Below, piece after piece: positions 19,001 to 27,807 of a stretch of 64,000 bases of DNA (positions are counted from its first letter, which is position 1; each line of letters starts with the position of its first letter). The DNA is taken from the NCBI GenBank assembly GCA_023451375.1, contig JAEXZS010000037.1, forward strand, positions 1 to 64,000. Direction: 5' to 3'. The translations under genes and the position numbers were made by a program. The notes beneath the pieces were generated by a model. It searched no databases. It worked only from the letters and a program-made list of their open reading frames with translations, and had not been told where the DNA came from. Source of the DNA: Pseudomonadota bacterium (lineage in GTDB: Bacteria > Pseudomonadota > Alphaproteobacteria > Caulobacterales > Caulobacteraceae).

Positions 19001-19173
19001 CTTTCGTCATCCTCCGGCAAGCCGCGCAGCGGCGCAGACCGGGGGACCCAGTGGCGCGCGCGAGCGCGACCCTGCCGCGCACTCGATCTTTCGACAGCCA
19101 GCGGCGTTCGGATTTCGCCTTCGGCGCCGCTGGGTCCCCCGGTCTCGCTACGCTCGCCGGAGGATGACGAAAG
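19001..19173. repeat. Intergenic palindromic element with 18-bp terminal inverted repeats
   Basis: The mutA-pccA spacer is bounded by CTTTCGTCATCCTCCGGC (19001-19018) and its exact reverse complement at 19156-19173. Longer imperfect complementarity continues inward, including GACCGGGGGACCCAG against CTGGGTCCCCCGGTC. The 173-bp unit could fold into a long stem-loop or act as a miniature mobile element. It shares GTCATCC/GGATGAC ends with the repeats near 21.2 kb but its interior differs and it has no GANTC site. Confidence 0.8.
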
Positions 19174-19186
19174 AGAGGGAGAACCA

Positions 19187-21166
19187 TCACCCGAACTCCA
19201 CCAGCACGTCGTCGGCCGCGACCGGGTCGCCGTCCTTGGCGCCGACCGCCTTCACCACGCCGTCGCGTTCGGCCTTGAGGATGTTCTGCATCTTCATGGC
19301 CTCGATGATGGCCACGGTCTCGCCAGTCTTGACCTCTTGGCCGACCACGACCGGGATCGAAACCACCAGACCCGGCATAGGCGACAGCACCAATTTCGAC
19401 GTGTCCGCTGCTGCCTTCTCCGGCAGGCGGGCGTACAGTTCGGCGACATGGGGGCGCAGCACCCGGACCCGCGCCTTGGCCGCGCGGTGGCGAATGTCGA
19501 AGCCGTCGGCGGTGCGCCTGACCTCGGCGGTGAAGGGTTCGCCGTCCAGTTCGGCCTTGAACTGGGCCAGGCCCGGCCGCCAGTCGATGTCCGACAGGCG
19601 GATGTCGCCCCCGCCCGTCAGAGTCAGGATCATCGCCTCGTCGGCGTCATAGGACAGGCCGACGCCGTGAGGCGCCCGGTCGATCAGCACGATCCAGTCA
19701 GTGCGGTCGGACGGATCGCCGTCCTGTTCGGCGATGATCTCGTGCATCGCCATGGCCGAGGCGATCAGGATGCGCTCCTGCTCCCCCGTCGGCCTCAGAC
19801 CGTGGAAGCCGTCCGGGAACTCGTCCTTGATGTAGCTGGTCGACAGGTTTCCCGACCTGAACCGGTCCTGGTCCATCACCGCCGCCAGGAAGGGCGCATT
19901 GTGGCCCAGGCCCGACAGGTGGGTGTCCTCAAGGGCGCGGGCCATGCCCTCGATGGCGGCCTCGCGCGTCTCACCCCAGGCGCACAGTTTGGCGATCATG
20001 GGGTCGTAGAACATGCTGATCTCGTCGCCCTCGCGGACGCCGGAATCGTTGCGGACGGTGTAGTCCCCCTGATCCCCTTCCTCCGGCTGCTCGTAGCGGA
20101 CCAGCCGTCCGATCGAGGGCAGGAAGCCGCGATAGGGATCTTCGGCGTAGATGCGGCTCTCGATGGCCCAGCCGTCGATCTTCAGGTCATCCTGCTCGAA
20201 GGCCAATTTGTCGCCCCAGGCCGAGCGGATCATCTGTTCGACCAGATCGACGCCGGTGATCAGCTCCGTCACCGGATGCTCGACCTGAAGACGGGTGTTC
20301 ATCTCGAGGAAATAGAACGACTTGTCCTGGCCCGCCACGAACTCCACCGTGCCTGCGGAGTCGTAGTTCACGGCCTTGGCCAGGGCGACGGCCTGCGCCC
20401 CCATGGCCATCCGGGTCGCCTCATCCAGCAGGGGCGACGGCGCCTCCTCGATGACCTTCTGGTTGCGGCGCTGGATCGAGCATTCGCGCTCGAACAGGTG
20501 GACGACGTGGCCGTGCTTGTCGCCCAGCACCTGAATCTCGATGTGGCGCGGGTCGACGATGAACTTTTCCAGGAAGACCCGGTCGTCGCCGAAGGCGTTC
20601 AGCGCCTCGGCCTTCACCGCGGCGAAGCCCTCGGCCATGTCGGCGTCTGAATGGGCGACGCGGATGCCCTTGCCGCCGCCGCCCGCCGACGCCTTGATCA
20701 TGACTGGATAGCCGATCTCGCGCGCGATCCTGACCGCCTCGTCTGGCGTTTCGATCAGGCCCATATGCCCCGGCACGGTCGAGACGCCCGCTTCGGCCGC
20801 CAGCTTCTTGGAGCTGATCTTGTCGCCCATGGCCTCGATGGCCTCGGGGTTCGGGCCGATGAAGGCGATGCCCTCGTCGCGCAGACGCCGCGCGAAGCCT
20901 GCGTTCTCGCTCAGGAAGCCGAAGCCCGGATGCACGGCCTCTGCTTCCGTCTGGCGCACCGCCTCGACGATCTTGTCCGCGAGCAGATAGGACTGGGCCG
21001 CCGGCGCCGGCCCGATCAGCACCGCCTCGTCGGCCATCTCGACCGCCAGCGACCCGGCGTCGGCCTCCGAATAGACCTGCACCGTCTGGATGCCCATGCG
21101 GCGGCAGGTCTTAATGATCCGAACCGCGATCTCGCCCCGGTTGGCGATGAGGATTTTGGAGAACAT
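19187..21166 (-). CDS. pccA: Propionyl-CoA carboxylase alpha subunit (biotin carboxylase + BCCP)
   Basis: The subunit carboxylates biotin with ATP and bicarbonate and carries it to PccB, making (S)-methylmalonyl-CoA. It is 659 residues. The biotin carboxylase part (1-450) shows ILIANRGEIAVRI, the ATP-grasp loop KASAGGGGKGIR and EMNTRLQVEHPVTE. The middle BT domain follows, and the biotin lysine is Lys625 in EAMKM. The start has a GAGGAAATATAGCC ribosome-binding region. It is separated from pccB by the repeat-flanked GIY-YIG unit, so the two subunits are probably transcribed separately. Confidence 0.96.
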   Translation of the reverse strand: MFSKILIANRGEIAVRIIKTCRRMGIQTVQVYSEADAGSLAVEMADEAVLIGPAPAAQSYLLADKIVEAVRQTEAEAVHPGFGFLSENAGFARRLRDEGIAFIGPNPEAIEAMGDKISSKKLAAEAGVSTVPGHMGLIETPDEAVRIAREIGYPVMIKASAGGGGKGIRVAHSDADMAEGFAAVKAEALNAFGDDRVFLEKFIVDPRHIEIQVLGDKHGHVVHLFERECSIQRRNQKVIEEAPSPLLDEATRMAMGAQAVALAKAVNYDSAGTVEFVAGQDKSFYFLEMNTRLQVEHPVTELITGVDLVEQMIRSAWGDKLAFEQDDLKIDGWAIESRIYAEDPYRGFLPSIGRLVRYEQPEEGDQGDYTVRNDSGVREGDEISMFYDPMIAKLCAWGETREAAIEGMARALEDTHLSGLGHNAPFLAAVMDQDRFRSGNLSTSYIKDEFPDGFHGLRPTGEQERILIASAMAMHEIIAEQDGDPSDRTDWIVLIDRAPHGVGLSYDADEAMILTLTGGGDIRLSDIDWRPGLAQFKAELDGEPFTAEVRRTADGFDIRHRAAKARVRVLRPHVAELYARLPEKAAADTSKLVLSPMPGLVVSIPVVVGQEVKTGETVAIIEAMKMQNILKAERDGVVKAVGAKDGDPVAADDVLVEFG

Positions 21167-21182
21167 GGCTATATTTCCTCTG

Positions 21183-21289
21183 CCGTCATCCTAGGCCTTG
21201 TGCCTAGGATCCAGAGACTCCGTCGCAGCCGAGGGGCCACGATCGACACCGGGAGTCTGGATCCTCGGGACAAGCCCGAGGATGACGGG
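21183..21289. repeat. Structured intergenic repeat, copy A (left flank of GIY-YIG gene)
   Basis: This 107-bp element is bounded by CCGTCATCC and GGATGACGG. Each end is itself a hairpin: CCTAGGC-CTTGT-GCCTAGG (21190-21208) and CCTCGGG-ACAAG-CCCGAGG (21263-21281). Both arms carry GANTC sites (GACTC 21216-21220, GAGTC 21253-21257), potential CcrM methylation targets. It is an inverted copy of the element at 21681-21790. Confidence 0.9.
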
Positions 21290-21303
21290 AAATGGGGGAT
21301 GCG

Positions 21304-21666
21304 ATGGTCGGAGCAAACAGCCTGATCGGCTGCTACATCATGACGAACCGGATGCACGGAACGCTCTATATCGGCGTCAGCAGCCAGTTGATCACGCGCG
21401 TCGGGGAACACCGTGCGGGCGCCATCGACGGCTTCACCAAATGCCACGGCCTGAAGCGACTGGTCTGGTACGAATTTCACGAGACCATCGTCGGCGCGAT
21501 CCAGCGGGAGAAGTCGCTGAAACGCTGGCCGCGCGACTGGAAGACGAACTTGATCGAACGGACGAACCCAGACTGGAGCGACCTGTTCGAGGGACTGGTG
21601 AACAACGGCGTGGAGGTTCCGCCCGATCCCGAGGCGTACCGCGACTGGACGCCGCTGGAGGAGTGA
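21304..21666 (+). CDS. GIY-YIG nuclease-domain protein
   Basis: This is a 120-residue single-domain GIY-YIG protein. The two half-motifs appear as CYIMTNRMHG and LYIGVSS. They are followed by a conserved Arg helix (ITRVGEHR), the catalytic-region Glu in REKSLKRWPRDWK, and the Asn/Pro/Trp RTNPDWSDLF end typical of the short UvrC-like nuclease family. I start at the ATG 21304 behind GGGGGA; an in-frame ATG at 21292 is possible. The gene is tightly enclosed by two inverted copies of one repeat, 14 bp from each, and interrupts pccA-pccB. That layout suggests a link between nuclease and repeat. Confidence 0.88.
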   Translation: MVGANSLIGCYIMTNRMHGTLYIGVSSQLITRVGEHRAGAIDGFTKCHGLKRLVWYEFHETIVGAIQREKSLKRWPRDWKTNLIERTNPDWSDLFEGLVNNGVEVPPDPEAYRDWTPLEE

Positions 21667-21680
21667 GCCCCTCTTTTTAG

Positions 21681-21790
21681 TCCCGTCATCCTCGCCCTTG
21701 TGGCGAGGATCCAGACTCCCGGTGTTCGACGGTGCGCCCCGTCCTCGACGAAGTCTCTGGATCCTAGGCACAAGGCCTAGGATGACGGGA
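21681..21790. repeat. Structured intergenic repeat, copy B (right flank of GIY-YIG gene)
   Basis: This element of 110 bp is bounded by TCCCGTCATCC and GGATGACGGGA. Its end hairpins are CCTCGCC-CTTGT-GGCGAGG and CCTAGGC-ACAAG-GCCTAGG. Read on the minus strand it matches copy A almost throughout: the end carrying CCTAGGC corresponds, and the middle ACACCGGGAGTCTGGATCC is shared. One GANTC site remains (21714-21718). It lies between the GIY-YIG gene and the end of pccB. Confidence 0.9.
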
Positions 21791-21815
21791 GAGAGGGCGT
21801 GCAAACCGAAGCTCA

Positions 21816-23351
21816 TCACAGCGGAATATTGTCGTGCTTCTTCCAGGGGTTCTCCTGGACCTTGCCCTTCAGCGTCCTGAGCGCCTTCACCAGCCGCCGC
21901 CGTGTCCCGTGGGGCATGATGACGTCGTCGATATAGCCCAGACCCGCCGCCACGAACGGATTGGCGAACCTCTCCTTGTATTCGGCCTCGCGCGCGGCCA
22001 GGGCCTCGGGGTCGCCGGCCTCCTTGCGGAAGATGATCTCGACCGCGCCCTTGGCGCCCATGACGGCGATCTCGGCCGAGGGCCAGGCGTAGTTGACGTC
22101 GCCGCGCAGGTGTTTGGAGCTCATCACGTCATAGGCGCCGCCATAGGCCTTGCGCGTGATGACGGTCAGTTTCGGCACGGTCGCCTCGGCATAGGCGAAC
22201 AGCAGCTTGGCCCCGTGCTTGATCAGGGCGCCGTACTCCTGCTTCGTCCCCGGCATGAAGCCCGGCACATCGACGAAGGTGACGATGGGAATGTCGAAGG
22301 CGTCGCAGAAGCGGACGAACCGCGCGGCCTTGCGGCTTGAATCGATGTCCAGCACCCCGGCCAGCACCTGGGGCTGGTTGGCGACGATGCCCACCGTCTG
22401 GCCGTCCAGCCTGCCGAAGCCGCAGACGATGTTCCTGGCGAAGTCGGCGCCGATCTCGAAGAAGTCGGCCTCGTCCACCGTCTTCAGGATCAGTTCCTTC
22501 ATGTCATAGGGCTGGTTCGGATTGGCGGGGACCAGGGTGTCCAGCGAGGCCTCATCCCGCTCCGGCTCGTCATAGCTGTCGCGCACCGGCGGCTTTTCGC
22601 GGTTCGACAGGGGCAGGAAGCCGATCAGGCGGCGGACTTCGGCCAGGGCCTCCAGATCGTTCTCGAACGCCCCGTCCGCCACGCCCGACCTGCCCGCATG
22701 GACGCGGGCGCCGCCCAGGTCCTCGTGACTGACCACCTCGTTTGTGACGGTCTTCACCACGTCGGGGCCGGTGACGTACATGTAGGAGGTGTCCTTCACC
22801 ATGAAGATGAAGTCGGTGATGGCGGGTGAATAGACGTCGCCGCCCGCGCAGGGCCCCATGATCACGCTGATCTGGGGAATGACGCCGCTGGCCAGGGTGT
22901 TCTGCAGGAAGATGTCGGCGTAGCCGGCCAGGCTCTCGACCCCTTCCTGAATGCGCGCGCCACCGGCGTCGAACAGGCCGATGATCGGCGCGCCCGTGGT
23001 CAGGGCCATCTTCTGCAGCTTGACGATCTTGGCCGCGTGAGCGCCCGACAGGCTGCCGCCGAACACGGTGAAGTCCTTGGAGAAGACATACACCAGCCGC
23101 CCGCCGATGGTGCCGCGCCCCGTCACCACACCGTCGCCGGGAATGCGCTGCTTCTCCATGCCGAAGTCATGGCTGCGGTGCTCCACGAACATGTCGGTCT
23201 CCTCGAAGGAGCCCTCGTCCAGCAGCACGTCGATGCGTTCGCGCGCGGTCAGCTTGCCCTTGGCGTGCTGGGCGGCGATGCGCTTGTCGCCCCCGCCCTG
23301 TTTCGCGGCGGCGCGGCGGCGCTCCAGTTCCTCGAGGATGGCTTGGCTCAT
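21816..23351 (-). CDS. pccB: Propionyl-CoA carboxylase beta subunit (carboxyltransferase)
   Basis: The subunit transfers carboxyl from biotin to propionyl-CoA. It is 511 residues with the two crotonase-like halves of the carboxyltransferase family. Landmarks are [20 protein letters not shown], the acyl-CoA oxyanion region [29 protein letters not shown] and [24 protein letters not shown]. The start at 23351 ([12 protein letters not shown]) is family-typical. It is divergent from a ScfR/PccR-like regulator, with TTTGCAAA between the genes, which fits propionyl-CoA-responsive control. Confidence 0.96.
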   Translation of the reverse strand: MSQAILEELERRRAAAKQGGGDKRIAAQHAKGKLTARERIDVLLDEGSFEETDMFVEHRSHDFGMEKQRIPGDGVVTGRGTIGGRLVYVFSKDFTVFGGSLSGAHAAKIVKLQKMALTTGAPIIGLFDAGGARIQEGVESLAGYADIFLQNTLASGVIPQISVIMGPCAGGDVYSPAITDFIFMVKDTSYMYVTGPDVVKTVTNEVVSHEDLGGARVHAGRSGVADGAFENDLEALAEVRRLIGFLPLSNREKPPVRDSYDEPERDEASLDTLVPANPNQPYDMKELILKTVDEADFFEIGADFARNIVCGFGRLDGQTVGIVANQPQVLAGVLDIDSSRKAARFVRFCDAFDIPIVTFVDVPGFMPGTKQEYGALIKHGAKLLFAYAEATVPKLTVITRKAYGGAYDVMSSKHLRGDVNYAWPSAEIAVMGAKGAVEIIFRKEAGDPEALAAREAEYKERFANPFVAAGLGYIDDVIMPHGTRRRLVKALRTLKGKVQENPWKKHDNIPL

Positions 23352-23420
23352 CGATCGGCGGACCTTTCCCTTATCATCGGCACTGGATTGGCCGGTTCAT
23401 CGCAGCAAGGCAAACGCAAC

Positions 23421-23428
23421 TTTGCAAA
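23421..23428. promoter_or_regulatory. TTTGCAAA palindrome, candidate ScfR/PccR site
   Basis: A perfect TTTGCAAA lies between pccB and the ScfR-like regulator gene. Further GCAAA half-matches are at 23410-23414, 23451-23455 and 23473-23477, the last next to the regulator start. In Rhodobacter sphaeroides the PccR site is, to my knowledge, a pair of TTTGCAAA boxes 4 bp apart; here only one box is perfect. A 7/8 match (TTTGCAAG) is also at 24937-24944, downstream of the regulator. Confidence 0.55.
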
Positions 23429-23484
23429 TCGTGCGGACCTGTGCGCAGTAGCAAAGCGATACCGCTCGATCTGCAAAACTGCGA

Positions 23485-24909
23485 ATGGCCGAAAAACTCT
23501 TTCTGGGCGCCAAGCTGCGCAAGCTCCGCGAGGCGCGCGGCTGGACGCTGGAGGCCTGCGCCGAGCGTCTGGGCCTATCGCCCTCCTATCTTTCGCAACT
23601 GGAGACGAACCAGCGCCCCGCCACCGCGCGCGTGCTGATCGCCCTGACGCGCGCCTTCCATGTCGACGCCAGCCTGTTCGACCTGGAGGGCGACGCCCGC
23701 CTGCTGGCTGACCTGCGCGAGGCGACCACCGACATCGCCGGCCAGGCCGAGCCGCCGACGGCCGCCGAGCTGAAGCAGGCCGTGGTGAACGCGCCGAAGC
23801 TGGCGCGACAGTTTCTGGCCCTGCACCAGACCTTCCGCCGCCTGGACGAGCGGGTGAAGGCGCTGGACGATCGTCTGGGCCGCGACGAGCAGCGGACGGC
23901 GGCGACCCTGCCCTATGAAGAGGTGCGCGACTTCTTCCACTACCGCGACAACTATATCGACAGCCTGGACACGGCGGCGGAGATGCTGGCCGCCGGCCTG
24001 CCACGCGAGGGCCAGGTGGAGCGGTCGCTGGAGGCGGCGCTGGGTGACATCCACGGGGTGCGGGTCGTCACCGTCGGCGGGCAGGAGGCGCTGCGCCGCT
24101 ATGATCCCATCAGCCGGATCCTGACGCTGGACGCCTGGCAGCCGGGCGCCACGCGCGCGTTTCAGATGGCGCACCAACTGGCCCTGCTGTCCTTTCGCGA
24201 GCAGATCGAGGCCGAGCTAGACCAGGCCGCCTTTCGAACCGAGGCGGCGCGGGACGTGGCGCGGGTAGGCCTGGCCAACTACGCCGCCGGCGCCCTGCTG
24301 CTGCCCTATCGGACCTTCCTTGAGGCGGCGCGGGCGGAGCGGCACGACATCGACCGGCTGCGAACGCGCTTTCAGGTCAGTTTCGAACAGGTCTGCCACC
24401 GGCTGTCGAACCTGCAGCGGCCGGGCTGGCGCGGCGTGCCGTTCTACTTCGCCCGCGTGGACATGGCCGGCAACATCACCAAGCGGCACAGCGCCACGCG
24501 CTTCCAGTTCGCCCGCTTCGGCGGCGCCTGCCCGCTGTGGAACGTGCACGAGGCCTTCGCCGCGCCGGACCGCATCGGCGTACAGCTGGCCGAGATGCCG
24601 GACGGGTCGCGCTACATCTCCATCGCCCGGAGCGTGTCCAAGCCCAGCGGCTCCTACCTCGCCAACGACCGGCGCTACGCCCTGTCGCTGGGCTGCGAGG
24701 TTGAGCATGCCTCGTCCCTGGTCTATGCGGCCGGCCTGGACCTGAACGGGCCGGCTGCGCGCATCGGCATCAGCTGTCGCATCTGCGAGCGCATCGATTG
24801 CACCCAGCGCGCCTTTCCGCCGATCGACCGCGCCCTGCATGTGCCCGAGAACGAACGCGACATCGTGCCCTATCGGCTGGACGGCGAAGCGGCGCCGTCC
24901 CGCTTTTGA
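23485..24909 (+). CDS. ScfR-family XRE regulator (PccR/MccR/RamB-like)
   Basis: This is a 474-residue regulator. An XRE helix-turn-helix occupies residues about 8-62 (LRKLREARGWTLEACAERLGLSPSYLSQLE). A middle domain of the M78/IrrE type lacks an obvious HExxH metal site. The C-terminal domain is cysteine-containing, with CRICERIDCTQRAFPP near 430-445. This layout is the short-chain fatty acyl-CoA regulator family that controls propionyl-CoA, ethylmalonyl-CoA or glyoxylate genes in other bacteria. Divergence from pccB makes propionyl-CoA carboxylase the likely target. The ligand (an acyl-CoA) is inferred from the family. Confidence 0.88.
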   Translation: MAEKLFLGAKLRKLREARGWTLEACAERLGLSPSYLSQLETNQRPATARVLIALTRAFHVDASLFDLEGDARLLADLREATTDIAGQAEPPTAAELKQAVVNAPKLARQFLALHQTFRRLDERVKALDDRLGRDEQRTAATLPYEEVRDFFHYRDNYIDSLDTAAEMLAAGLPREGQVERSLEAALGDIHGVRVVTVGGQEALRRYDPISRILTLDAWQPGATRAFQMAHQLALLSFREQIEAELDQAAFRTEAARDVARVGLANYAAGALLLPYRTFLEAARAERHDIDRLRTRFQVSFEQVCHRLSNLQRPGWRGVPFYFARVDMAGNITKRHSATRFQFARFGGACPLWNVHEAFAAPDRIGVQLAEMPDGSRYISIARSVSKPSGSYLANDRRYALSLGCEVEHASSLVYAAGLDLNGPAARIGISCRICERIDCTQRAFPPIDRALHVPENERDIVPYRLDGEAAPSRF

Positions 24910-25030
24910 CACATGAGCCGGTTTTCGTAACATTGGTTTGCAAGAGCATGAAGCGGCTGATTCGCTTGGGCTAATGTCGATTTCCGACATTGGCTGCTCA
25001 GCCGCCGCCGGAGCCGCCTCCTCCTCGCCC

Positions 25031-25414
25031 ATGAGCACCGCCGACCTGACCATCCTGCACGTCGATGACGACGCCGACATGCGCCACGTTACAGCCCTGT
25101 GCCTCAGCCGCGACGCCGGGGTCACGGTGGTGTCCGCCGAGTCGGGCCGCGAGGCGCTGGACCTGCTGCGGTCGGGCCTGCGGCCAGACGTGATCGTGCT
25201 GGATGTCTCCATGCCCGACATGGACGGTCCGGCCACGCTATCCGCGCTTCGCGATCTGGACGGACTGGAAGGCGCGCCGGTGGTCTTCCTGACCGGCAGG
25301 GCGGCGGAGCATGAGCGTCGGCGCTATCTGGCGCTCGGCGCAGCCTCGGTCATTCCCAAGCCTTTCGACCCATCGACCCTGGCCGACGACCTCCGCGCCG
25401 TCGCCCGCAGGTGA
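25031..25414 (+). CDS. Orphan single-domain response regulator
   Basis: This 127-residue protein is a receiver domain only. The acidic pocket is in HVDDDADM, the phospho-acceptor Asp in VIVLDVSMPDMDG, the conserved Thr in VFLTGR and the Lys in IPKPFDP. No output domain is present, so it probably acts by protein-protein contact, as CheY-like or phosphorelay proteins do. No histidine kinase is nearby. The start is uncertain: 25031 gives the normal receiver N-terminus, while an upstream ATG at 24974 would add an Ala/Ser-rich leader. It follows the ScfR gene by about 120 bp on the same strand. Confidence 0.8.
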   Translation: MSTADLTILHVDDDADMRHVTALCLSRDAGVTVVSAESGREALDLLRSGLRPDVIVLDVSMPDMDGPATLSALRDLDGLEGAPVVFLTGRAAEHERRRYLALGAASVIPKPFDPSTLADDLRAVARR

Positions 25415-25475
25415 CGGCGCTGGCGCGGGCCCGCGACGCCGCCTAGTCTTCCCTCGACTTAGCGCGGAGGGCGGC

Positions 25476-27803
25476 ATGCGACGGATCGGACTGGCGGCGG
25501 CGATAGTGGCGACGATGTTGGCGGGCGGCGCGATCGCGCAGGCTCCAGCGACCCCATTCGACGCCGTCGATCCTTTCATCGGCACGGCCGGCAAGGGCCA
25601 CACCTTCCCGGGCGCCGTCGCGCCGTTCGGCATGGTTCAGGTGAGCCCCGACACCGACATCAAGCCCTTCCGTCAGTCCTACGACTGGGCCTCGGGCTAT
25701 CGCTACGATGACCCGACCATCCTGGGCTTTTCCCACACCCACTTCTCCGGTTCGGGCCATTCGGACCTCGGCGACGTCCTGCTGACGCCGCTGTCGGGCG
25801 AGGTGAAGTGGGAGCCGGGCGAGGCGGACAAGCCCGGCTCGGGCTATCGCTCGCGCTACGACAAGGCGACCGAGACGGCTGAGCCCGGCTATTACGCCGT
25901 GAACCTGACCGACTCCGGCGTCCGTGCAGAGCTGACAACCGGAACACGCGTCGGCCTGCATCGCTACAGCTTCCCGGCGGGACAGTCGGCGCACGTGCTG
26001 CTCGATTTCCGTCGGTCCATCTACGATTATCCGGGCAAGGTGCTGTGGTCCCGCATCCGGCTGCGGCCCGACGGCACGGTGACGGGGTTCCGCGAAACGC
26101 GCGGCTGGGCCCCTGCCCGCCAGCTCTATTTCGCCATGCGTTTCTCGCGGCCGATGACCGGTCACGCGATCAAGAACACCGAGACGGACATCCCCTACAA
26201 CGGCTTCCGGCAGCCGGGCCACGCGCCCGAGAACAAGACGGTTTTGGAGGGCCGGGCGCTGGAGGCCGCCTTTGACTTCGGCGTGCTGGACGAGCCGTTG
26301 CTGGTCAAGGTCGCCATCTCCACGGTCGACGAGGAAGGCGCGATCCGCAATCTGGACAGCGAGGGCGGCGATTTCGACTTCGACGGCCTTCGCGCCTCGA
26401 CCCGTGCCGCCTGGGAACAGGCCTTGGGCGCCGTCGACATCGACGCGTCCGAGGACATGCGGACCAGCCTCTACACCGCCCTCTATCACGCCCTCATCGC
26501 CCCCAGCGTCTCGGGCGACGTGGACGGCCGTTATCGCGGGCCGGACAACCAGGTGCACACCGCCGACGGCTTCACCTTCCACTCGTCGTTTTCGTTGTGG
26601 GATACCTTCCGCGCCGAACATCCGCTGCTGACCCTGGTCCAGCCCGAGCAGCGGAACGCCGACATGATCAACTCCCTGCTGGCATCCCAGCAGGCCAGCC
26701 CCCACGGCGTCCTGCCGGTCTGGCAGTTCTCCGGCCAGGAGACCTGGACCATGATCGGCTATCACGCCGTGCCGGTGATCGCCGATGCGTGGCTGAATGG
26801 GCTGCGGGGCTTCGACGGAAACGCGGCGCTAGACGCCATGATCGCCAGCGCGACCTACCGGCCTTACGGCGGCCTGGGCGACTATATCGACCTGGGCTAC
26901 GTCCCCATCGACCGCGAGCCCGAGGCGGCGTCAAAAACCGTGGAATACGCCTATGACGACTGGACCATCGCTCGCATGGCGCGGTCGCTGGGCCGGAACG
27001 ATGTCGCCGAGACGTTCGAGCGGCGCGCTGGCTTCTGGCGGAACACCTTCGACCCCGAAACCGGCTTCGTCCGCGCCCGCAAGAGCGACGGGACCTTCCG
27101 CGAACCCTTCGACCCGGTCGCGATCAACTATGGCTCGGACTACACCGAGGGCAACGCCTGGCAATATTCCTGGTTCGCGCCCCAGGATCTCGGCGGCCTC
27201 GTCGGCGCCATGGGCGGGGATCAGGCGACGGTCGCCAAGCTGGACGCCATGTTCGACTACGACAACACGGGCCTGGACTATTCCCACGCCGAGGACATCG
27301 CCGGCCTGATCGGCCAGTACATCCACGGCAACGAGCCCAGCCACCACACGGCCTACATGTACGTGTACGCGGGCCAGCCCTGGCGCACCCAGGAGCGGCT
27401 GAAACAGATCGTCGAGACCCAGTACAAGACCACGCCCGATGGCCTCGCCGGCAACGACGATCTGGGCCAGATGTCGGCCTGGCTGATGTTCACGGCGCTG
27501 GGCTTCTATCCGGTGACGCCGGGCTCGAACGAATACGTGGTCGGCCGTCCTTTCATCGACCGCGCCACGCTGAACCTGCCGAACGGGCGCAAGTTCACGG
27601 TGCGGGCCGAAGGCCTGTCGGACGACAACCCCTACGTCGGCTCCGTCACGCTGAACGGCCGACCGTTGGATCGATCCGTCGTGACGCACGAGCAGATCAT
27701 GGCCGGCGGCGAACTGGCGTTCACGATGAGCGCCGAGCCGAACCGGACATGGGCCGCGGCGCCCGACGCCCGGCCCTATTCGATGACGCCCTACCCGCGC
27801 TGA
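25476..27803 (+). CDS. Secreted GH92 glycoside hydrolase (alpha-mannosidase type)
   Basis: This exo-acting, calcium-dependent alpha-mannosidase-family enzyme is 775 residues with a signal peptide ending AIAQA. GH92 landmarks are DPFIGTAGKGHTFPGA, FSHTHFSGSGHSDLGD, SLWDTFRAEHPLLTL, DYTEGNAWQYSWFAPQD and GNDDLGQMSAWLMFTALGFYP. The last region holds catalytic acid/base residues in characterised members. The ATG at 25476 has an AGCGCGGAGGG ribosome-binding region. It is likely periplasmic or outer-membrane-associated and trims mannosides from glycoproteins or glycans. It stands alone, with no TonB receptor or other GH nearby, and is convergent with the thiolase gene. Confidence 0.94.
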   Translation: MRRIGLAAAIVATMLAGGAIAQAPATPFDAVDPFIGTAGKGHTFPGAVAPFGMVQVSPDTDIKPFRQSYDWASGYRYDDPTILGFSHTHFSGSGHSDLGDVLLTPLSGEVKWEPGEADKPGSGYRSRYDKATETAEPGYYAVNLTDSGVRAELTTGTRVGLHRYSFPAGQSAHVLLDFRRSIYDYPGKVLWSRIRLRPDGTVTGFRETRGWAPARQLYFAMRFSRPMTGHAIKNTETDIPYNGFRQPGHAPENKTVLEGRALEAAFDFGVLDEPLLVKVAISTVDEEGAIRNLDSEGGDFDFDGLRASTRAAWEQALGAVDIDASEDMRTSLYTALYHALIAPSVSGDVDGRYRGPDNQVHTADGFTFHSSFSLWDTFRAEHPLLTLVQPEQRNADMINSLLASQQASPHGVLPVWQFSGQETWTMIGYHAVPVIADAWLNGLRGFDGNAALDAMIASATYRPYGGLGDYIDLGYVPIDREPEAASKTVEYAYDDWTIARMARSLGRNDVAETFERRAGFWRNTFDPETGFVRARKSDGTFREPFDPVAINYGSDYTEGNAWQYSWFAPQDLGGLVGAMGGDQATVAKLDAMFDYDNTGLDYSHAEDIAGLIGQYIHGNEPSHHTAYMYVYAGQPWRTQERLKQIVETQYKTTPDGLAGNDDLGQMSAWLMFTALGFYPVTPGSNEYVVGRPFIDRATLNLPNGRKFTVRAEGLSDDNPYVGSVTLNGRPLDRSVVTHEQIMAGGELAFTMSAEPNRTWAAAPDARPYSMTPYPR

Positions 27804-27807
27804 GGCG

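Noticed and set aside
18983..20650. Plus-strand frame of about 555 codons opposite pccA
   Set aside because: It starts inside the palindromic repeat and runs antisense to biotin carboxylase; no recognisable domains.
23401..23490. A full tandem TTTGCAAA-N4-TTTGCAAA site near pccB
   Set aside because: Only one perfect box is present; neighbouring GCAAA motifs do not keep the 4-bp spacing, so I report only a partial match.
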